Source: a bacterium
GTDB taxonomy: Bacteria; Spirochaetota; UBA4802; UBA5550
Reading direction: 5' to 3'
Length of the DNA: 14,536 nt
Assembly (NCBI GenBank): GCA_024224995.1
Contig: JAAENB010000408.1
Coordinates: 1 to 14,536 of the forward strand
The notes below the pieces were generated by a model, which worked only from the letters and a program-made list of their open reading frames with translations, made no database searches and was not told the DNA's origin. Below, piece after piece: positions 6,808 to 14,536 of the stretch; position 1 is the first letter of the stretch, and each line of letters starts with the position of its first letter. The translations under genes were made by a program, and so were the position numbers.

Positions 6808-8175
6808 AAATTCTGTTCTAAAAACAAAGGAAAAGTCCGAGAGAAGATTATTCCCTGCTCTATCTTTTACTCCCTCTCCATACTCAACAAGGGCTTTTAC
6901 CGTAACCGTATACTCATGATTAAAATCCAAATGTCCCCTGTTTTGAAAAACCGCCATTCTTTTATGGGGATAATAAAAAATCCTCCCATCAAGTTTATTA
7001 TTATTACTATCTTCAACAATAAAAGTATTGGCATTAATTGTTCCCGGGTCCATATCCTTACTAAATTCAACGGAAACCTGCTGCGTTATTGGAACCCGGG
7101 TCTGTCCTTTATAAGGAATATTATAAACAGCATAGGGTTTTTCATCATTATCATTCACAATAACATTCACCGGCGGGACACTTAAACCGTCATAAGCGGC
7201 ATCCTCGCTTTCCAGATCCCCAATATTCAATGTATAAACAGATGCTACACCCTCGGCGATTTCATTATCCGCAGCAGTAACTTCAACCTCCACTTCATCA
7301 CTATAATTATCAGCATTAAAAGTCAATTGTTCAGGCTCAACAATAAGCTCATAAGGCATACCTGTTGCCAGGTCAACAGCAACATCATGAAGAGGAGCCG
7401 ATGTCAGCTTAATCGTAAATGAAGCAGTCTCCCCTTCCATGAGGCTCATATTTTTCCGGGAAACCACCACTCCCCCATACTCCCGGGTAAAAAAAGAAAA
7501 AGAATAATCATCATTAAAAGAGTTCCCTGCGGAATCTTCGGCACCGGTTGTTAGGGTAACCGTATAATTATCATCATAGAACCATTCACCGTTTTTTTCA
7601 AAAACAGCTTTCTTTTCCTCTGAAACATAAGAAACATCCCCATTGATCGTATTTCCCAGGGAGTCTTTAACAACTATGGTCCGGTCGTTAATAGAAGATC
7701 CATCCATGTCAGTAGTGAATACTATTGAAATATCCCGGTTAACACTAATCCCCGTATCTCCATTAGAGGGGAGAGTATAATCAATACCGGGATTCGGCAC
7801 AATAATGATGGAAATTTCCACAGGAATAGAAATATTACCGCTATAATCCTCAGCTTTTGCCGTTATTGTATTTTCACCATAAACCAGTTCACCGGCATTT
7901 ATGCCAATGGACCACGACTCTGTTCCCGCGGCCGACGAATAATCATTGCCGTTTAGGGCAACTGAAACCTTATAAATTCCCACATCATCCGATGCCGTTC
8001 CTTTAATAATAATATTCTCTTTTTTAAAAGCCCCCTGGTGAACAGGGGAAGAAATTGAAACAACCGGAGCCTCCCGGTCCGGCTCAACCAGACCCGAAAG
8101 AAAATTTTCATCATATTTACAGCCAGTGGTAATAAATATAAATAAGAGAAGTAATGAATAGATAATTTTTTTCAT
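5026..8175 (-). CDS. LVIVD-repeat lipoprotein with Ig-like, SbsA-type and Calx-beta-like modules and 14 propeller blades
   Basis: The protein has 1049 residues. The N-terminus is a lipoprotein signal with hydrophobic LLLLFIFITTGC and the lipid-accepting Cys at 19. Domains in order: a bacterial Ig-like module (about 35-126, ending in NTITAKAEDYSGN), an SbsA/Big_5-type module (128-231, FTTDMDGSSIN), a Calx-beta-like module (233-343, EGETASFTI...VNDND), a second SbsA-type module (346-454, FSKDMDPGTIN), and from 457 to the end a run of ~42-residue LVIVD units with the core GNYAYVA..GLQVIDISDP. I count 14 such cores; the last unit stops at GLQVIHLGPYQ and the missing outer strand is supplied by PRLVGSQSTPD before unit 1. 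Two seven-bladed propellers would fit. It is surface or periplasmic, probably for binding or adhesion; the ligand is unknown. Start ATG 8175 has GGCGGGA upstream. A hairpin terminator follows the gene. Confidence 0.85.
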   Translation of the reverse strand: MKKIIYSLLLLFIFITTGCKYDENFLSGLVEPDREAPVVSISSPVHQGAFKKENIIIKGTASDDVGIYKVSVALNGNDYSSAAGTESWSIGINAGELVYGENTITAKAEDYSGNISIPVEISIIIVPNPGIDYTLPSNGDTGISVNRDISIVFTTDMDGSSINDRTIVVKDSLGNTINGDVSYVSEEKKAVFEKNGEWFYDDNYTVTLTTGAEDSAGNSFNDDYSFSFFTREYGGVVVSRKNMSLMEGETASFTIKLTSAPLHDVAVDLATGMPYELIVEPEQLTFNADNYSDEVEVEVTAADNEIAEGVASVYTLNIGDLESEDAAYDGLSVPPVNVIVNDNDEKPYAVYNIPYKGQTRVPITQQVSVEFSKDMDPGTINANTFIVEDSNNNKLDGRIFYYPHKRMAVFQNRGHLDFNHEYTVTVKALVEYGEGVKDRAGNNLLSDFSFVFRTEFMVPRLVGSQSTPDSGLGVAVSGNYAYMAINGVGLKVLDISDPAGPMSIANCYLSGSANDVAVSGNYAYLAGGFVGLLVIDISDPYAPVMVGRCGTPGFASGLFISGNYAYLADGSDGFRVIDISDPSNPAILGSCDTVYSASKVFVSGNYAYVGGYLKGLQVIDISDPAAPTVVAYSATPNDVRGICVSGNYAYVAGRGDGLYVFDISNPLSLSIVGHCDTPDSTSELDISGKYAYLTHADGVRVIDISEPSAPNIAGNYNNTGSSYAVFVRDRYAYVTDNKSLKIIDIDYWSTPVIVGDYDTPGYSYGICVADNYAYVADKHQGLQVIDISNPSSPSVTGDYDTPGNAKGVDVSGDYAYVADDYSGLQVFDVSDPSAVTIVGNCDTPGKATEVVVLGSYAYVADWNGGLQVLDILNPSSPSIVGSCATSGDAYGVYISGDYAYVAGGCGGLEIIDISDPESPTIVGNCDINLAEGVHVSGNYAYVADGTTYAGTVYKGLQVVDISNPESPVIVAFCYTPMAAYGLYVSGNYAYVANGIEGLMVIDISDPLFPTKVGNTDTPGFALEVAVTGNYAYVADLKKGLQVIHLGPYQ

Positions 8176-8404
8176 AATTAATCCCGCCTTAATATTGACC
8201 TCTATTTTTGTGTATTCTTACCTATATAGTCTTATTTCAGAGTCAAAAATGCTGATTTTTTTTTGATTTTACAAAAATTATGCGTTTTTTGTTAAAATAA
8301 AAATAGATATTGAACAATGAAGCCAGCAAAAATTCCAAACCAATTAAAAATTATGGGTATTTTCTTGCAACTATATTTATTCTTTTAAGTGATGAAGGGT
8401 AAAT
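8176..8404. other. A+T-rich intergenic stretch upstream of the LVIVD gene
   Basis: I see no gene here. The minus-strand leader of the LVIVD gene carries AAGGCGGGA just before the ATG. A TTGACT (complement at about 8240-8245) and a TATATA 12 bases further down are too close together to form a standard promoter, so the promoter is not placed. Homopolymeric A/T runs fill the rest. Confidence 0.4.
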
Positions 8405-8556
8405 TCATTGAAACAGCTTTATTCCCGTAATGCTCTTAAAGGCCTTTCCAAGGCGCGAGGGGCTCATGTCCACCAGCGCGGCAAGGCCCTCACGGGAGAT
8501 ATCATGAGTATATCAATGGAGCGGGTTAAAAACTCAATTTCATTTGCCCGGTGATT
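8405..8556 (-). pseudogene. Remnant of an AraC-type helix-turn-helix domain, frameshifted
   Basis: Reading 8512 down to a TGA at 8405 gives about 35 residues: YTHDISREGLAALVDMSP, then SRLGKAFKSITGIKLFQ and a stop. This is the first helix-turn-helix of an AraC/XylS DNA-binding domain (the DISREGLA..V.MSP..L.K.FK..TG pattern). The preceding part, NHRANEIEFLTRSID, lies in a different frame (8556-8512), so a small deletion or frameshift splits the motif where about five residues (a YIHEN-like segment) would be expected. The second helix-turn-helix is missing altogether. The fragment has no start and cannot make a working regulator. The match is from memory of spirochaete receiver-AraC proteins. 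Confidence 0.65.
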
Positions 8557-8984
8557 TCAATAATATATTCTACTTCATTATGCGGGTTTTTAAAACCGGG
8601 AGAATCAATAATCAGGAAAACAATATTCATGCAGATAATATTAATAAAAAACGGGGTAAATTCCAAAACCATGTTGGTATAAATAAGGATCGTGTTGAGC
8701 AGTTCAAAATATTCCGTAAAATCCCCTGAGACGCCGGACATGGGTTTAAACAGATTTCTGGCTTCCACTTCCGCAGTCCTCTGCTCAACTTTATCCTCAA
8801 GATTTTTATTAAGCTCTTCCAGTTCTTTCATGGTCATCTTCAGCTTTTTTGAATACAGGGAAAGTTCCAGGTGAAACAGCACCCGGGAGAGCAGTTCTTC
8901 CCTGGTAAATGGTTTACTAAAATAATCATTTGCGCCCACGCTAAATCCTGCGGCCAGGTCGCTTGCCTGGTTTTTTGCCGTTTA
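8526..8984 (-). pseudogene. Remnant of a response regulator: receiver C-terminal half, coiled coil and SpoIIE-like stub
   Basis: From a stop at 8982-8984 the frame reads TAKNQASDLAAGFSVGANDY, then FSKPFTREELLSRVLFHLEL. This is the beta4-alpha5 half of a receiver domain, including the conserved Lys-Pro (SKPF). The phosphorylated Asp half is absent. A coiled coil follows (MKELEELNKNLEDKVEQRT), then KPMSGVSGDFTEYF, which resembles the start of a SpoIIE/PP2C phosphatase domain joined too soon, with roughly 30 expected residues missing. The final ~60 residues to the stop at 8526 are not recognisable. The frame is open from GTG 8939 for 137 codons, so a product is possible, but it would lack the active sites of every parent domain. 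Confidence 0.65.
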
Positions 8985-9020
8985 GATAAACTGTATATGC
9001 CGTTGATATCGTTAAAAATT

Positions 9021-9224
9021 TTATATCAAGTCCTCATGTACCAGGAACTGTTCCCAGTAAAACTCCCATTTACCCGAAAGTTTCACGGGCCCGTCTTTTT
9101 TAAAGTCCCAGCCCCGTAAATCAAGTACTCCGTTTTTGGCAGTGGGCGCACTTACATATTCATTGGAACAGGAGCTTATTACGGATACAATAGTTAGAAG
9201 TAAAAATATGAACGTTAACCGCAT
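9021..9224 (-). pseudogene. N-terminal stub of a 7TMR-DISM-type sensor
   Basis: From ATG 9224, with AAGG about seven bases upstream, the frame codes 67 residues and stops at 9021. It has a lipoprotein-like signal (LLLTIVSVISSC), then GVLDLRGWDFKKDGPVKLSG and KWEFYWEQFL, a strong match to the opening strand of the 7TMR-DISMED2 periplasmic domain (the GxLDLRxWDFxxDGPVxLxGxWEFYW pattern). The rest of that ~130-residue domain, the seven membrane helices and any catalytic part are missing. The stub is in the same frame as the receiver remnant downstream, separated by three in-frame stops (9021-9023, 9015-9017, 8982-8984), consistent with a large internal deletion of one gene. It begins 38 bases after kinase B's stop, so it was probably the third gene of that operon. 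Confidence 0.7.
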
Positions 9225-9262
9225 AAAACACCTTATTCCGGAAATCACAAACAGTTCATCGG

Positions 9263-12034
9263 TCACTGAAACTCATCCCAGGTTTTATTTAACTGCTCAA
9301 TCCAAACAGCCAGCCTGTCGAACTCTTTCTCTATACCAACAATATCAAAATAATCAGCGTAGGTGATGATATTTCTCCCGAATTGGAAAAGCGGCTTTAT
9401 TTCATGTTTCCCGGAAAGGGCTTCAATTTTTTCACCAAAGCTCTTAACCAGGTCCATTATCATCATTTTTTTGTGAGATAAACAGGATGGAAGTATTTCA
9501 CTATTTAAAATCATCATCAATTCAGCCGGATCTTTTACTGTCTCAAAATCAACACAATCCAAAGAACCGGCAGCCATCTCCTGCCGCGCAGCGCTTGAAC
9601 AGTTGATAAATTGAGACAGAATAGAAAGCAGTTTACTTACTTGAACCGGTTTACTTAAAAATTCATCAACACCGCTTTTCATAATAGTCTCTTTGTTTTC
9701 CTCGGAAGAAGAAGCGGTTAGCGCAACCACGGGAATATTTTTTGTTTTGGGATTTGCTTTTATTTTTTGGGTGGTTTTTATACCATCCAGAACGGGCATT
9801 CGAATATCCATAAAAATAAAATCAATGTTGTTTTTAGAAATTAAATCAAGAGCGGTCTGTCCATTTTCGGCAGTCAGTACTGTTAACCCGACCTTTAACA
9901 ACATCTCCCGCACCAACTCTCTGTTGGACGGGATGTCATCGACGACTAGCACCGTTGCTTCTTCAAAAGTGGTATTATCCAGTTCAAACAAGTCCCGGGG
10001 ATTAATTTCCGTATTATCATAGGCGGCGATGGGGACATCTTTTAACCGTATCTCAAAGGTGCTTCCCTTACCCGGGGTACTTCTTGCGCTAATCTCTCCA
10101 TCCATGGCCATGATCAATTTTTTACAGATAGAGAGTCCCAGGCCCGTACCGCCAAACTTTTTTATATCGAGTCCCTCTTGCTGTTTAAACGCTTCAAAGA
10201 TTTTATCAATATTTTCCGGCGGTATTCCTATTCCCGTATCTTCTACCGCAATAATAAGTTCAATCTTACTTTCATCTTTATCTATAAATAATTTTTTAAC
10301 TGTTATTTTAATATACCCTTTTTCAGTAAATTTACCGGCATTGCCTGCCAGGTTCAGCAGGATCTGTCTCATTCGCACCTCATCAAAAACAAGCGCTCCC
10401 GGTATATTTTTTTCAATGTCAATAAGGAATTCGACCCCTTTCTTTTCTATTTTACTTCTGAAGATCTGCTCTATTTCATCAATAAGCGATTTAATATTCG
10501 CAATGCCGGGTTTTATTTCAAGCATCCCGGCTTCAATCTTTGACAGATCCAGAATATCATTTATGAGCGTAAGCAGGCTTTTTCCTGCCACCTTGATGGA
10601 TTGGACATAGCTTTTCTCTTTATCGTCCTTCATTATTGAGGATAAGAGTTCACTGAATCCAATTACGGCATTTAAAGGAGTGCGGAGTTCGTGACTCATA
10701 TTTGCCAAAAATTCACTTTTCGCGTTATTGGCAACTTCGGCTCTCTTTTTTTCTTTTTCAAGCTCCCGGGTTCTTTCTTTAACTAAATCTTCCAGCTGTT
10801 CCTGGTAGTGCAGAAGTTCCTCATGGGCATTTTTCCGCTGAATGAGTCTCCACATTCCCTGCATAAGCAGGGTCAACTGGCGAACATCGGATTGATCGTA
10901 ATCGCTCTCCTTGTTTCCCACACCCGCGACAGCCACAATCGAATCATCTTCGAACACCGGAATATTCATGTGGCGGGTAATGGGAATATGTTTTTCCGGG
11001 TATCCTTTCTTAAGAGGATTCGGCGCGGCATAGTCATTCGTAATAATGGGTTTTCTCTGACGCACTGCCTCGCCCCAGAGTCCCATGGACTCTACCGGGT
11101 ACGCAATAGGCTTGTCGATGAGCCCGCACTTCAGCATAGCGCCTTTGGACCAGCTATGCATGCTAAGAATAGTTTCTTCTTCATTCATAAATGCCAGGTA
11201 GCCGATAGTGCTGCCCGTGAGCCTGATGACCTCTTGCAGGGCGAAATCGGTGATGTCCCGCATTGAACCGGAAGTCATTTGTCCCAGGGTTACCAGGGTT
11301 TCCAGGCGGGATTCATTGAGGTGCAGCTGTTCCTCCGCCAGTTTGCGCTCAGTGATGTTCTGCGCGAGCACCAGCATGGATGGTTTGCTCTTCAACAAAA
11401 TCTTAGCAACTCGAATATCAACGGGATAAAGAGTCCCGCTCTTGTTTGTATGCTCAGCCTGGAAGTACTGATATTCAAAAGGAGGCAATTGCTGCCATAG
11501 CTCTGCTTTGCCTCCGGGATCCCCCAGGGATGGGTTAATTTCAAAAACGGTCATCCGCAGAAGTTCATCTCGCGAATACCCCGAATCTCTCACTGCGGTT
11601 TCATTCACTTCGATTATTTTACCGGTCATATCATGAAGATAGAAAGCTTCTATGGACAGCCCAACAAATGTCCTGAACATGTTTTCACTTTCTTCTAGCT
11701 TTTCCACCACCTGCTTCTGATCTTCGACCTTCTCTTCCCCATGCCGCATCATGTTGAGAAAGCAGGAAGCAGTCTCATACAGGTCCGGAAGCATTTGAGC
11801 AGTCACCACCAGGTGCCACAGTTCCGGACCAATGCGGGAATGGGAAAACGTCTCACCCACGGTGATTATCATCCCGAACACTCGTTCGGGAAAATCATCC
11901 GTTAACGAAAAGGCCGCCTCCAATGAATCCGCGAAAAGGGCGGCACAGCTGCCCAAAAAATCGTCTCCGGCAGGTGTTTTATATTCAAACCCATTGGGAG
12001 GGTCCGGGTTCAGGCTAATGAATATGTTCTTCAT
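9263..12034 (-). CDS. Cytoplasmic hybrid histidine kinase (PAS-GAF-HisKA-HATPase-REC, kinase B)
   Basis: The start is ATG 12034, which overlaps the upstream kinase's stop as ATGA and has GGGAG (12043-12047) eight bases ahead; a TTG at 12049 is less likely. The protein has 923 residues and no signal or membrane helix. Order: an unrecognised N-terminal domain (about 1-100), PAS (115-232, ending in [14 protein letters not shown]), a GAF_2-like domain (245-400, [20 protein letters not shown]), a coiled coil (405-440), HisKA with [11 protein letters not shown] (phosphoryl His 448), and HATPase with N-box N565, DTGIGIP and GGTGLGLS. The receiver (about 693-815) has acidic pair D699/D700, acceptor D743, T773 and K795. 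The last ~95 residues look Hpt-like but lack the usual His. It senses an internal signal and phosphorylates its own receiver. The core is nearly identical to kinase A. Confidence 0.9.
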   Translation of the reverse strand: MKNIFISLNPDPPNGFEYKTPAGDDFLGSCAALFADSLEAAFSLTDDFPERVFGMIITVGETFSHSRIGPELWHLVVTAQMLPDLYETASCFLNMMRHGEEKVEDQKQVVEKLEESENMFRTFVGLSIEAFYLHDMTGKIIEVNETAVRDSGYSRDELLRMTVFEINPSLGDPGGKAELWQQLPPFEYQYFQAEHTNKSGTLYPVDIRVAKILLKSKPSMLVLAQNITERKLAEEQLHLNESRLETLVTLGQMTSGSMRDITDFALQEVIRLTGSTIGYLAFMNEEETILSMHSWSKGAMLKCGLIDKPIAYPVESMGLWGEAVRQRKPIITNDYAAPNPLKKGYPEKHIPITRHMNIPVFEDDSIVAVAGVGNKESDYDQSDVRQLTLLMQGMWRLIQRKNAHEELLHYQEQLEDLVKERTRELEKEKKRAEVANNAKSEFLANMSHELRTPLNAVIGFSELLSSIMKDDKEKSYVQSIKVAGKSLLTLINDILDLSKIEAGMLEIKPGIANIKSLIDEIEQIFRSKIEKKGVEFLIDIEKNIPGALVFDEVRMRQILLNLAGNAGKFTEKGYIKITVKKLFIDKDESKIELIIAVEDTGIGIPPENIDKIFEAFKQQEGLDIKKFGGTGLGLSICKKLIMAMDGEISARSTPGKGSTFEIRLKDVPIAAYDNTEINPRDLFELDNTTFEEATVLVVDDIPSNRELVREMLLKVGLTVLTAENGQTALDLISKNNIDFIFMDIRMPVLDGIKTTQKIKANPKTKNIPVVALTASSSEENKETIMKSGVDEFLSKPVQVSKLLSILSQFINCSSAARQEMAAGSLDCVDFETVKDPAELMMILNSEILPSCLSHKKMMIMDLVKSFGEKIEALSGKHEIKPLFQFGRNIITYADYFDIVGIEKEFDRLAVWIEQLNKTWDEFQ

Positions 12035-14154
12035 TTGTCCGGCTCCCAAATTTTATTTAACTGCTCTATTCCGGCAGCCAATCGATCAAACTCTTTTTCT
12101 ATACCAACAATATCGAAACAATCAGCGTAGGCGATGATATTTCTTCCAAACCGGAGAAGAGGGCTTATTTCATGTTTCCCGGAAAGGGCTTCAATTTTTT
12201 CACCAAAACTCCTGACCTGGTCCATGACCATAATTTTTTTGTGAGATGAACAGGCAGGAAGGATCTCACTATTTAAAAGCATCATCAGTTGAGCGGGTTC
12301 GTTTACTGTTTTAAAATCAACACGTTGTAAGGATTCAGCGGTGATATCCGGGAACGCAGCGCCTGGATGTTCCTCAACCTGAGTGGGATCGCTTGTCATT
12401 GTACCGGAAGAGGACAGCGGTACATCGTTAAAAATTATCTCAAAAGCGGAACCTTTTCCGAAAACGCTTCTAACATCGATTTCTCCTCCCATGGCCATAG
12501 TCAATTTTTTACAGATGGAGAGTCCCAGACCCGTACCGCCAAACTTTTTGTTATCCAGTCCGTTTTGCTGCTTAAACGTTTCAAAGATTGTATTAATATC
12601 CTGCGGAAGAATTCCTATGCCCGTATCTTCCACGGTAATGCCAAGCTGAAACGTACCCGCCTCTTCATCGGTAGACCGTTTTTTAACGGCAACAGTGATG
12701 CTCCCTTTTTCAGTAAATTTCACCGCATTACCAACCAGCTGCAGCAGGATCTGCCGTAAGCGCACCTCATCAAGAATAATAATTTCCGGCATACTTTTTT
12801 CAATGTCAATAATGAATTCAATCCCTTTTTCATCGGTCGCGTTCCTGAAGATCTGCGCTATTTCATCCACAACCACTTTCATGGCAACATTCCCCGGTTT
12901 GATCTCAAGCATATTGGCTTCAATCTTTGACAGGTCCAGGATATCGTTTATAAGCGTCAGCAGGCTTTCACCGGCATCTTTGATAGACTGGAGATAGCTT
13001 TTCTCTTTATTATTCTTCATCATGGAAAACAACAGTTCGCTGAATCCAATGACCGCATTTAAGGGAGTGCGCAGCTCGTGACTCATATTAGCCAAAAATT
13101 CACTTTTCGCTTTATTGGCAGCTTCAGCTTTCTCTTTTTCTTTTTCAAGCTCCATGGTTCTTTCTTGAACCAGGTCTTCCAATTGTCCGCGGTAACGCCA
13201 AAGTTCCTCATTGGCTTCATCCAGTTTCGCCGTACGATGCCGAACCTGGGCCTTCAGTGTCCTGTTCCAAAAAAGGATTGCTGCAATGGCCAGCGATGCT
13301 AAAACAATCAGGCCCAATACGACAAACCAGAATTCCCTGGTTTTATAAAAGGGCTTTACGCCAAGATGAATCCATTTATGATAAATTTCGTCTCTCTCCT
13401 CAGAGGTAACCAGGGAAAGTCCTTTTTGGAGAATCCGGTTCAGGACCGGCAAGTTCTTTCCCGTCGCGAAACATAGATTCCATTCAAATTCAATAGTGCC
13501 CGCAACTTTGAGGTTAGATATGCCCAGCTTTTCAATATAATATGAGGCAACAGCGGTGTCGGTAATAAAGGCATCAACCCTCCCAAAGGAAACCATTTGC
13601 AGCCCTTCTGCGTCATCCTCTACCGCTGCGATATCAATAGAAGGATTTTTTTCTTTGACAAAATCAATCGTGACATACCCCTTTACAATTGCTGCTTTTT
13701 TTCCGCTCATGCTCTCCAGGGTAAGAGCCCCTTCTCTATCATTTTTTACGATAATAACATTCGGTAAGGTAATATAGGGCTGGGTGAACCTGAAGAATTC
13801 CCTTCTTTCCGGCGTATTCTGAATTGAACCGATAATATGAGCATCCCCTTTTTTTACTGTTTCAATCATTTCATCCCAGGTATTAACATACTGCCTCGTT
13901 ACCCGGAAATTCAGCTTGCGCTCTATGATGATGAGAATATCCGTTGTTATCCCCTTCTGGACTCCTTCTTCATCAAGGAAGTCAATAGGCGGATATGTGG
14001 GATTTGGAACGAGCCGTATTAAGCCGTCGTGCTCATTGAGCCAGGCTCTTTCTTCAGAGGTAAGCGGGTCTTCCATGTTTCCGCTGCAGCCCGTAATAAC
14101 CGCAAATAAAGAAACAGCAAGAAGAAGCGCTGTAATGGTCGATGTGACTTTCAC
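12031..14154 (-). CDS. Membrane histidine kinase with periplasmic SBP_bac_3 sensor domain (kinase A)
   Basis: The chosen start is GTG 14154, preceded by GGGAG (14164-14168); the longer frame to 14205 would run through a -10 promoter box. This gives 707 residues. A lipoprotein-like signal ([14 protein letters not shown], Cys 23) is followed by a type 3 solute-binding domain (about 38-268: [46 protein letters not shown]), as in BvgS/EvgS-type sensors that bind amino-acid-like ligands. Then come a membrane helix (274-297), a coiled coil, HisKA with [11 protein letters not shown] (His 359), HATPase (N476, [16 protein letters not shown]) and the same C-terminal ~95-residue domain as kinase B. There is no receiver, so it needs a partner; the receiver of the coupled kinase B is the obvious candidate (inference). 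It is first in a two-kinase operon. Confidence 0.9.
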   Translation of the reverse strand: MKVTSTITALLLAVSLFAVITGCSGNMEDPLTSEERAWLNEHDGLIRLVPNPTYPPIDFLDEEGVQKGITTDILIIIERKLNFRVTRQYVNTWDEMIETVKKGDAHIIGSIQNTPERREFFRFTQPYITLPNVIIVKNDREGALTLESMSGKKAAIVKGYVTIDFVKEKNPSIDIAAVEDDAEGLQMVSFGRVDAFITDTAVASYYIEKLGISNLKVAGTIEFEWNLCFATGKNLPVLNRILQKGLSLVTSEERDEIYHKWIHLGVKPFYKTREFWFVVLGLIVLASLAIAAILFWNRTLKAQVRHRTAKLDEANEELWRYRGQLEDLVQERTMELEKEKEKAEAANKAKSEFLANMSHELRTPLNAVIGFSELLFSMMKNNKEKSYLQSIKDAGESLLTLINDILDLSKIEANMLEIKPGNVAMKVVVDEIAQIFRNATDEKGIEFIIDIEKSMPEIIILDEVRLRQILLQLVGNAVKFTEKGSITVAVKKRSTDEEAGTFQLGITVEDTGIGILPQDINTIFETFKQQNGLDNKKFGGTGLGLSICKKLTMAMGGEIDVRSVFGKGSAFEIIFNDVPLSSSGTMTSDPTQVEEHPGAAFPDITAESLQRVDFKTVNEPAQLMMLLNSEILPACSSHKKIMVMDQVRSFGEKIEALSGKHEISPLLRFGRNIIAYADCFDIVGIEKEFDRLAAGIEQLNKIWEPDK

Positions 14155-14187
14155 AAGGTGGATCTCCCGGCTTTTTTTATATATTAA

Positions 14188-14216
14188 ATTATACACCAGG
14201 AGCAAAAGATTAACAA
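14188..14216 (-). promoter_or_regulatory. Sigma70-type promoter of the kinase operon
   Basis: On the minus strand TTGTTA (-35, complement at 14211-14216) and a perfect TATAAT (-10, complement at 14188-14193) are exactly 17 bases apart. Transcription should begin near 14181, giving a ~27-base leader with the GGGAG ribosome site before GTG 14154. This argues against translation starts upstream of 14181. Confidence 0.7.
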
Positions 14217-14248
14217 GAAAAAAATTGAAATGGGACTTTTACAGAGGC

Positions 14249-14277
14249 TTCCCGGCCCGGAGAAACCGGGCCGGGAA
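14249..14277 (-). terminator. Perfect 12-bp hairpin after the second LVIVD gene
   Basis: TTCCCGGCCCGG (14249-14260) pairs perfectly with 14266-14277 around a five-base loop. It begins seven bases after the stop codon of the partial LVIVD gene and precedes the kinase promoter. There is no T-run directly after the stem on the minus strand (GCCTCTGTAAAAG follows), so it may be a weak terminator or an mRNA 3'-end stabiliser. Confidence 0.6.
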
Positions 14278-14283
14278 CGATAC

Positions 14284-14536
14284 TTATTTGTATTTTCCCA
14301 GGTAGATTACCTGTAAACCTCCCCGGTAATCGGCCACATACGCGTAAGCGCCCGACGCGAATACACCGGAGGCATCACCATCATCCGATGTCTCTACACC
14401 TTCAACTATAGTTGGAGATAAGGGATTGGATATGTCTGCTATTTGGAAACCCGCGTATTGATCAGCCACATACGCGAAATTGCCCGAAAGAGATACCTCG
14501 TATGCATCACCGGGAGTGCTGCAAGATCCAACAATA
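14284..14536 (-). CDS. LVIVD-repeat protein, C-terminal part (runs off the window)
   Basis: The frame is open from the window edge (first full codon at 14535) to a stop at 14284, giving the last 83 residues of a longer protein. It holds the end of one LVIVD unit (IVGSCSTPGDAYEVSLSG), a complete unit (FAYVADQYAGFQIADISNP...) and a final half unit ending GLQVIYLGKYK. That ending matches the GLQVIHLGPYQ end of the lipoprotein at 5026, so the two are paralogues with the same open-ended last blade. The 5' part, and any signal peptide, lies outside the window. It is read in the same direction as the kinase operon but separated from it by a hairpin and a promoter. Confidence 0.85.
   Translation of the reverse strand, partial: IVGSCSTPGDAYEVSLSGNFAYVADQYAGFQIADISNPLSPTIVEGVETSDDGDASGVFASGAYAYVADYRGGLQVIYLGKYK

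Noticed and set aside
8871..9119. Plus-strand 82-codon frame across the graveyard
   Set aside because: It is antisense to recognisable receiver and 7TMR-DISM fragments and shows no motif.
10029..10610. Long plus-strand open frame opposite kinase B (193 codons), and similar ones at 12367-12997
   Set aside because: They lie antisense to the conserved HisKA/HATPase region, have Ser/Ile-rich compositions expected of a mirror frame, and occur at equivalent places opposite both kinases.
14155..14205. Upstream extension of kinase A to 14205
   Set aside because: The extension contains the perfect -10 box at 14188-14193 and has no ribosome site; GTG 14154 has both a ribosome site and a following lipoprotein signal.

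Overview
The window comes from a Gram-negative bacterium: it has lipoprotein signals, an outer-membrane beta-barrel and periplasmic sensor domains. The mix of LVIVD-repeat lipoproteins, multi-domain histidine kinases, 7TMR-DISM fragments and an AraC-type helix-turn-helix of a style familiar from spirochaete regulators suggests Spirochaetota. That assignment is inference at moderate confidence, since no rRNA or tRNA is present. TTG and GTG starts are common.

Layout. Positions 1-400 are non-coding and hold small GC-rich hairpins and a repeated 12-mer, typical of dispersed intergenic repeats. A promoter near 446-473 then drives a plus-strand pair: an FAD-dependent amine-oxidase-like oxidoreductase (516-1868) and a zinc-ribbon SAM methyltransferase (1880-2551). 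Their pathway is unknown. Every later gene is on the minus strand. The methyltransferase converges on, and overlaps by 29 bp, a three-gene operon read from about 4910 down to 2523: an ECF sigma factor, a one-pass membrane protein placed like an anti-sigma factor, and a secreted protein with an N-terminal CsgG/FlgO-like domain and a C-terminal outer-membrane barrel. The second and third proteins appear to share the same periplasmic domain, so the operon could be an envelope-to-sigma-factor signalling relay. This is the most interesting candidate system in the window.

Upstream (5026-8175) lies a 1049-residue lipoprotein with Ig-like, SbsA-type and Calx-beta-like modules followed by 14 LVIVD-type blades; it has its own hairpin terminator. 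Next, 8405-9224 is a gene graveyard. It holds pieces of an AraC helix-turn-helix, of a receiver domain joined to a SpoIIE-like stub, and of the N-terminus of a 7TMR-DISM sensor, with stops and frameshifts between them.

From 14154 down to 9263 there are two tandem, translationally coupled histidine kinases. They share a nearly identical kinase core and C-terminal domain. The first senses through a periplasmic SBP_bac_3 domain and has no receiver; the second is cytoplasmic with PAS, GAF and a receiver. A sigma70-type promoter precedes them. The right edge holds the C-terminus of a second LVIVD protein, a paralogue of the first, followed by a perfect 12-bp hairpin.
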